Shown: positions 59,847 to 64,000 of the stretch, in pieces | Numbering within the stretch: position 1 is the first letter of the stretch | Layout of the letters: each line of letters begins with the position of its first letter | From: Photobacterium carnosum | GTDB taxonomy: Bacteria; Pseudomonadota; Gammaproteobacteria; Enterobacterales; Vibrionaceae | Direction: 5' to 3' | Length of the DNA stretch: 64,000 nucleotides | NCBI RefSeq assembly: GCF_002849605.1 | Contig: NZ_NPIB01000001.1 | Location: 514,052-578,051 of the forward strand | Position numbers and translations under genes: made by a program | Notes under the pieces: generated by a model | The model's database searches: none | Told to the model about the DNA's origin: nothing | Seen by the model: only the letters and a program-made list of their open reading frames with translations

Positions 59847-60232
59847 GTGCAAAGGTCTCTCGATTAGCAGATTAAAAAAAGTGATATTGAGGTAAGTTTC
59901 AAGTCATAGAAACTTACCTCAATAGCACTTAGAACAAGACTATTCACTGCTTAACTATCACAACGTTATTCACGAACACCTAGTATAATGGAATTTTTTT
60001 TGTGATGTAACACTTGACGCAACCGTTTGCGTCTTTTTTTTCAATCCTCATCAAAATATCAAAAAAATACCACCCGTTGTTATTTTTGGGTTACTTTTTA
60101 ACCAAAAAATAGTCCAAAGTCGCTTTATTTATTCCAATATCTAAATTATGACTACCAATCAAACAGTTCAACTTTGCGCAATTAACAGGGTTTGATATAA
60201 AGAACGTTCATTATTACTATAGGTTCGCTTAG
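59847..60232. other. Divergent control region of purL and mltF
   Basis: 386 bp. It contains the PurR operator and, on the minus strand, a TATACT hexamer (plus 59982-59987) that may be the purL -10 element. The stretch 60030-60120 is rich in A/T runs. No small ORF was seen. Confidence 0.45.
60017..60032. promoter_or_regulatory. PurR operator before purL
   Basis: ACGCAACCGTTTGCGT matches the PurR consensus at every fixed position. If the TATACT at 59982-59987 is the -10, the operator centre is about 50 bp upstream of the purL start point. Confidence 0.9.
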
Positions 60233-61717
60233 TTGATAAATATTCAGTTCTTCACTCTACTACGTCGTTTTATAAGTCTGCTGTTACTCATGATGTTGAC
60301 CAATGGCTGTCAATGGCAAGAAAACACGCCCACCAGCCTTGAGAAAATTCGAGAAAGTGGTGTATTACGAGTAGGAACTTTAAATAACCAACTGTCTTAT
60401 TATATTGGCGCAGAAGGTCCAACAGGGTTGGATTATGAACTAGCACAAGCCTTTGCTAAAAAACTAGATGTTAAACTTGAAATAACCTCCATGTTTACCC
60501 TCTCTGAATTATTTCCTGCATTAGAACGTGGCGATATTGATATTATTGCTGCGGGACTCACAGTGACGCCAGATCGTCTTCAAGGCTATCATCCTGCACC
60601 AGCTTATTATTACGCGAGCCAAATCCTGGTTTATAAAAAAGGCCAACGTCGACCGCGCAATCTCGCTGAATTAGCGAAAAATAATAAACACTTAGCTGTA
60701 GTAAAAGGCTCAAGTCATGAGCAAAAATTAAAGCTTATTCGTAATACCCATCCAACCTTGAAATGGCAGTCAATTCCCGAATCAGATATTAATGATCTGT
60801 TAATAAAAGTCGCAGCAGGTGAACTTGATTATACCGTTGCCGATTCTGTCGACGTGGCATTATTGCAACGCATTCATCCTGATATTGCTATCGCTATTGA
60901 ACTGACGCAAGACGAGCCGGTAAGCTGGTTTGTAAAGCAAAGTAGCAACGATAGTTTGTATGCGTTAATGATTGAGTTTTTTGGTCAAATGAAACAAAAC
61001 GGCACCATGACGCGACTAGAAGAGAAATATTTAGGCCATATTGATCAATTTGATTATGTCGATACTCGCGCCTTTTTACGCGCAATCAACAATACCTTGC
61101 CGCAATGGGAAGCGTTATTTAAACAATATGCTAACGGTTTTGATTGGCGTTTATTAGCCGCTCTCTCTTATCAAGAATCACATTGGGATCCACAAGCAGT
61201 ATCTCCAACCGGTGTACGAGGTATGATGATGCTCACGTTACCAACAGCAGAATCAGTGGGTGTTACTAATCGTTTAGATCCAGAACAAAGTATTCGTGGA
61301 GGCAGTGAGTATCTACGGAAGATGATTGCACGTGTACCAGATAGTATTGAAGAACATGAGAAAGTCTGGTTTGCACTCGCTTCTTATAATGTCGGTTTTG
61401 GACATTTAATGGATGCACGTCGATTAACTAAAGCGCAAGGAGGCAACCCTGATACTTGGGTTGATGTGAAACAGCGCTTACCATTACTAGGACAACGTAA
61501 ATATTACATTCAATCGCGCTATGGTTATGCACGTGGCAATGAAGCACTTAATTATGTAGAAGGGATCCGTCGTTATTACCAAAGCATCATTGGTTATGAA
61601 ACTACCCATAGCCGTCAATTTACCAGTGATAATTTAAAAATTGTTGATGGACTACAAACTATTACCGCACCACCGATAACGCCAGCAACCGTTGTACCAT
61701 TAGACGATAAACAGTAA
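60233..61717 (+). CDS. mltF: Membrane-bound lytic transglycosylase F
   Basis: 494-residue lipoprotein that cleaves peptidoglycan glycan strands. The N-terminal signal ends in lipobox LTNGC. A solute-binding-like regulatory domain follows (GVLRVGTLNNQLSYYIG through ELDYTVADSVDVALLQ), then the SLT catalytic domain with the glutamate in SYQESHWDPQAVSPTGVRGMMML. The start appears to be TTG 60233, since no ATG gives a complete signal peptide. It is divergent from purL as in E. coli. Confidence 0.94.
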   Translation: MINIQFFTLLRRFISLLLLMMLTNGCQWQENTPTSLEKIRESGVLRVGTLNNQLSYYIGAEGPTGLDYELAQAFAKKLDVKLEITSMFTLSELFPALERGDIDIIAAGLTVTPDRLQGYHPAPAYYYASQILVYKKGQRRPRNLAELAKNNKHLAVVKGSSHEQKLKLIRNTHPTLKWQSIPESDINDLLIKVAAGELDYTVADSVDVALLQRIHPDIAIAIELTQDEPVSWFVKQSSNDSLYALMIEFFGQMKQNGTMTRLEEKYLGHIDQFDYVDTRAFLRAINNTLPQWEALFKQYANGFDWRLLAALSYQESHWDPQAVSPTGVRGMMMLTLPTAESVGVTNRLDPEQSIRGGSEYLRKMIARVPDSIEEHEKVWFALASYNVGFGHLMDARRLTKAQGGNPDTWVDVKQRLPLLGQRKYYIQSRYGYARGNEALNYVEGIRRYYQSIIGYETTHSRQFTSDNLKIVDGLQTITAPPITPATVVPLDDKQ

Positions 61718-61971
61718 ATAATCACTACAATGTGTATCACCGTAGTGTAATAACAGTATTCAATGCTATAGGTTTAGAATAATAGGCTAATTTTTTACAC
61801 AATGAGAGTTTGATCAACGTTTGACTATTATCCTATAAAGAACACTATCAAAAGATGCACCGCTATGCATAATAAATGACTTGTATTCAATAATGGTATT
61901 GTAAACGGTGATAGCGATATTTATCCGCTAGTTTATTATTTTACCGTGATCTCGATTCAATGGATGGACCC

Positions 61972-62139
61972 ATGAAATTCACTAAATTAAAATCAAAAAC
62001 GCAATATATCGCGAAACATATGACTTCCGCAGCAACACGTAGAAAACGTCTCAGTAGTAATCTGCGTAAGAAAATCCTATGGCGTCAGCGTAGCTGTATT
62101 CTAACCACAACATCGGAACATGCTTGTCCAAGAATGTAA
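61972..62139 (+). CDS. Possible small basic protein (55 residues)
   Basis: ORF from ATG 61972 to TAA 62137-62139, with a lysine/arginine-rich body (TRRKRLSSNLRKKILWRQR) and two cysteines near the end. The ribosome binding site is weak (GGATGGA, three bases from ATG). It stands alone between mltF and tadA. The strong basic charge would suit RNA, ribosome or membrane-surface binding, but I recognise no family and the ORF may not be translated. Confidence 0.4.
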   Translation: MKFTKLKSKTQYIAKHMTSAATRRKRLSSNLRKKILWRQRSCILTTTSEHACPRM

Positions 62140-62205
62140 GTAATAAGCTCGGAATAATTTATATCATCATAAATAGCAACCGAGCTGATTAGAACGGATA
62201 ATTAC

Positions 62206-62739
<534 letters not shown>

Positions 62740-62749
62740 TTATAGCTAC

Positions 62750-63640
62750 TTACAAATCATAACGACTAACATGGGGTAATTGCTCTGCCAGATAATCAAC
62801 CAACATTCTGACTTTAGGTGATAAATGGCGGTTATGTGGGTAAAGCGCCCAAATACCTTCATCAGGCTCTTGGTAATTCGTCAGAATCGGAACAATAGCC
62901 CCTGATTCCAAATCCTTATCTATATAATAGTCAGGTAATTGCGCTAAACCGATACCTTTAATAACCGCATCTCGTAAACCATAACCACTGTTGCAATTAA
63001 GCGTACCGCTAACACGAATACTTTTCTCTTTACCTGACTCTTGAAAACGCCAATGATCATAATTACCAATCAAGCAATTATGTTGACGTAATTCAGATAA
63101 CGAATGTGGAATACCATATTTCTGTAAATATTCAGGTGAAGCACAAACATACATCGTACGACTGGTTAAGCGTTTAGCCATCATTGATGAACTGGTTAAA
63201 CGCCCCAAACGGATCGCGAGATCAAAACTACCTTCCACCAAGTCAACCTGGCGGTTAGTCATATCAATCGTTACTTCTACTTCAGGGTATTGCAACATAA
63301 AGTCATTAACTAACGGCATAATGTATTTTTCACCGTAAGTCACGGGTGCAGTTAGCTTGATCAACCCTTGTGGCGTACCACGTAAGTTACTGATCGCACG
63401 CTCTGCATCTTCAAGCCCATCTAACACTTGACGACAATGTTGATAATAAACATTGCCCTCTTCAGTTAATGAAACCTTACGGGTAGTACGATAGAATAAT
63501 TTAGTATTAAGTCTATTTTCTAACGCACTTACTTGACGACTCACTTGTGCGGTAGAAATACCGAGTCGCTTTGAAGCAGCAGTAAAACTTTCTGTTTCAG
63601 CTACAGCAACAAACTCTGTTACCCCTTCCCATAAAAACAT
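62750..63640 (-). CDS. LysR-type regulator beside adhC/frmA
   Basis: 296-residue LysR-family transcription factor. The N-terminal winged helix-turn-helix is FVAVAETESFTAASKRLGIS with AQVSRQVSALENRL. A substrate-binding co-inducer domain follows from about residue 90. It is transcribed away from the glutathione-dependent formaldehyde dehydrogenase gene that begins at 63865, the usual layout for a regulator of its neighbour. By context it probably controls formaldehyde or alcohol detoxification; the inducer is not shown. Confidence 0.9.
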   Translation of the reverse strand: MFLWEGVTEFVAVAETESFTAASKRLGISTAQVSRQVSALENRLNTKLFYRTTRKVSLTEEGNVYYQHCRQVLDGLEDAERAISNLRGTPQGLIKLTAPVTYGEKYIMPLVNDFMLQYPEVEVTIDMTNRQVDLVEGSFDLAIRLGRLTSSSMMAKRLTSRTMYVCASPEYLQKYGIPHSLSELRQHNCLIGNYDHWRFQESGKEKSIRVSGTLNCNSGYGLRDAVIKGIGLAQLPDYYIDKDLESGAIVPILTNYQEPDEGIWALYPHNRHLSPKVRMLVDYLAEQLPHVSRYDL

Positions 63641-63819
63641 TCTAAATACCTATTGATAACATGATCGAACGCCAAAATGACGATTGCACCGCTGATTATT
63701 ACACATATGTAAAAGTAATTTGCACTTTTAGGTAATTATCATTATTCAAGAAACAAATACAATAACAACCATCGAAACGGGGCAATAAAATAATTATTTT
63801 CCCTTTCTCCCAATTTTCA

Positions 63820-63839
63820 TCTACTTTTGACGAAGTAGA
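63820..63839. promoter_or_regulatory. Inverted repeat before adhC
   Basis: TCTACTT-N6-AAGTAGA, a perfect seven-base inverted repeat ending 25 bp before the adhC start. A second AT-rich palindrome, AAAATAATTATTTT, lies at 63787-63800. Either could be an operator; neither has the T-N11-A form demanded of LysR sites beyond chance. Confidence 0.35.
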
Positions 63840-63864
63840 AATAAATAAAACTAGAGTGAAGATT

Positions 63865-64000
63865 ATGACTGATAAATTTATCAAATCAAAAGCTGCTATC
63901 GCATGGGGTCCTAAACAACCTCTTTCTGTTGAAGAAATTGATGTAATGTTACCTCGTGCTGGTGAAGTATTAGTTCGCATCGTTGCAACTGGCGTATGTC
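63865..64000 (+). CDS. frmA: S-(hydroxymethyl)glutathione dehydrogenase, N-terminal part
   Basis: The first 45 codons of a class III zinc alcohol dehydrogenase, cut by the window edge. MTDKFIKSKAAIAWG, VEEIDVMLPRAGEVLVRI and VATGVC match the glutathione-dependent formaldehyde dehydrogenase family (frmA/adhC), with the first zinc cysteine in GVC. It detoxifies formaldehyde as its glutathione adduct. It is divergent from a LysR-type regulator. The rest, and any following S-formylglutathione hydrolase gene, lie outside. Confidence 0.88.
   Translation, partial: MTDKFIKSKAAIAWGPKQPLSVEEIDVMLPRAGEVLVRIVATGVC

Overview
The window looks like part of the main chromosome of a Vibrionaceae bacterium, most likely a Photobacterium. 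Base composition is AT-rich. Gene content and order are typical of that family: a complete Na+-translocating NADH:quinone reductase locus (nqrABCDEF with apbE and nqrM), the sodium-driven flagellar stator pair pomAB, an OmpK/Tsx-type porin, crl, frsA, and a napFDABC cluster that ends in a tiny TIGR02808-type membrane protein and is divergent from narQP. The genus is an inference from recalled similarity. No rRNA, tRNA, CRISPR array, transposon or prophage was recognised, and I saw no obvious island of foreign composition.

Layout. Positions 1-1.3 kb hold the end of ptsI and crr (sugar phosphotransferase system). 1.4-3.7 kb holds four small genes of poorly known families. 3.7-11 kb is the periplasmic nitrate reductase operon and its divergent narQ-narP two-component system. 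11-14 kb has a small winged-helix regulator, an ArsC-like gene, dapE, a small membrane protein and an unusual NUDIX hydrolase. 14-19.5 kb runs leftward with proBA, crl, frsA and gpt. 19.5-24.5 kb has a purine permease, a small uncharacterised transcription unit, pepD and dinB. 24.7-32 kb is the nqr locus. 32.5-41.6 kb has bolA, rlmG, a YajG-like lipoprotein, a periplasmic cyclophilin, ampG, ompK, panE, yajL and thiI. 41.8-47 kb has pomAB and xseB-ispA-dxs. 47-53 kb is pgpA, thiL, nusB and the riboflavin genes with nrdR. 53-62 kb has glyA, glnB, purL and mltF. The right end has tadA, a LysR regulator and the start of adhC/frmA.

How the genes work together. Respiration is the main theme: Nqr pumps Na+ and feeds quinol, Nap drains quinol to nitrate in the periplasm under NarQP and probably FNR control, and PomAB uses the Na+ gradient for motility. 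EIIA-Glc (crr) and FrsA, known partners in related bacteria, are both present. Purine and one-carbon metabolism is tied together by PurR-type operators in front of glyA and purL, with a LacI-family site in front of the purine permease that resembles one in front of ompK. The isoprenoid genes ispA and dxs follow xseB, and the riboflavin genes supply the flavins used by Nqr and its maturation factor ApbE.

Most of the window is conserved housekeeping DNA. The parts most worth a second look are: a leftward mini-transcript at about 21.09-21.50 kb with a clear promoter, a foldable leader, a 29-codon ORF with a good ribosome binding site and a terminator; a pair of mutually exclusive hairpins that overlap a ribosome binding site at 35.36-35.40 kb; and a dense operator cluster in front of ompK. 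None of these could be tested by search here.
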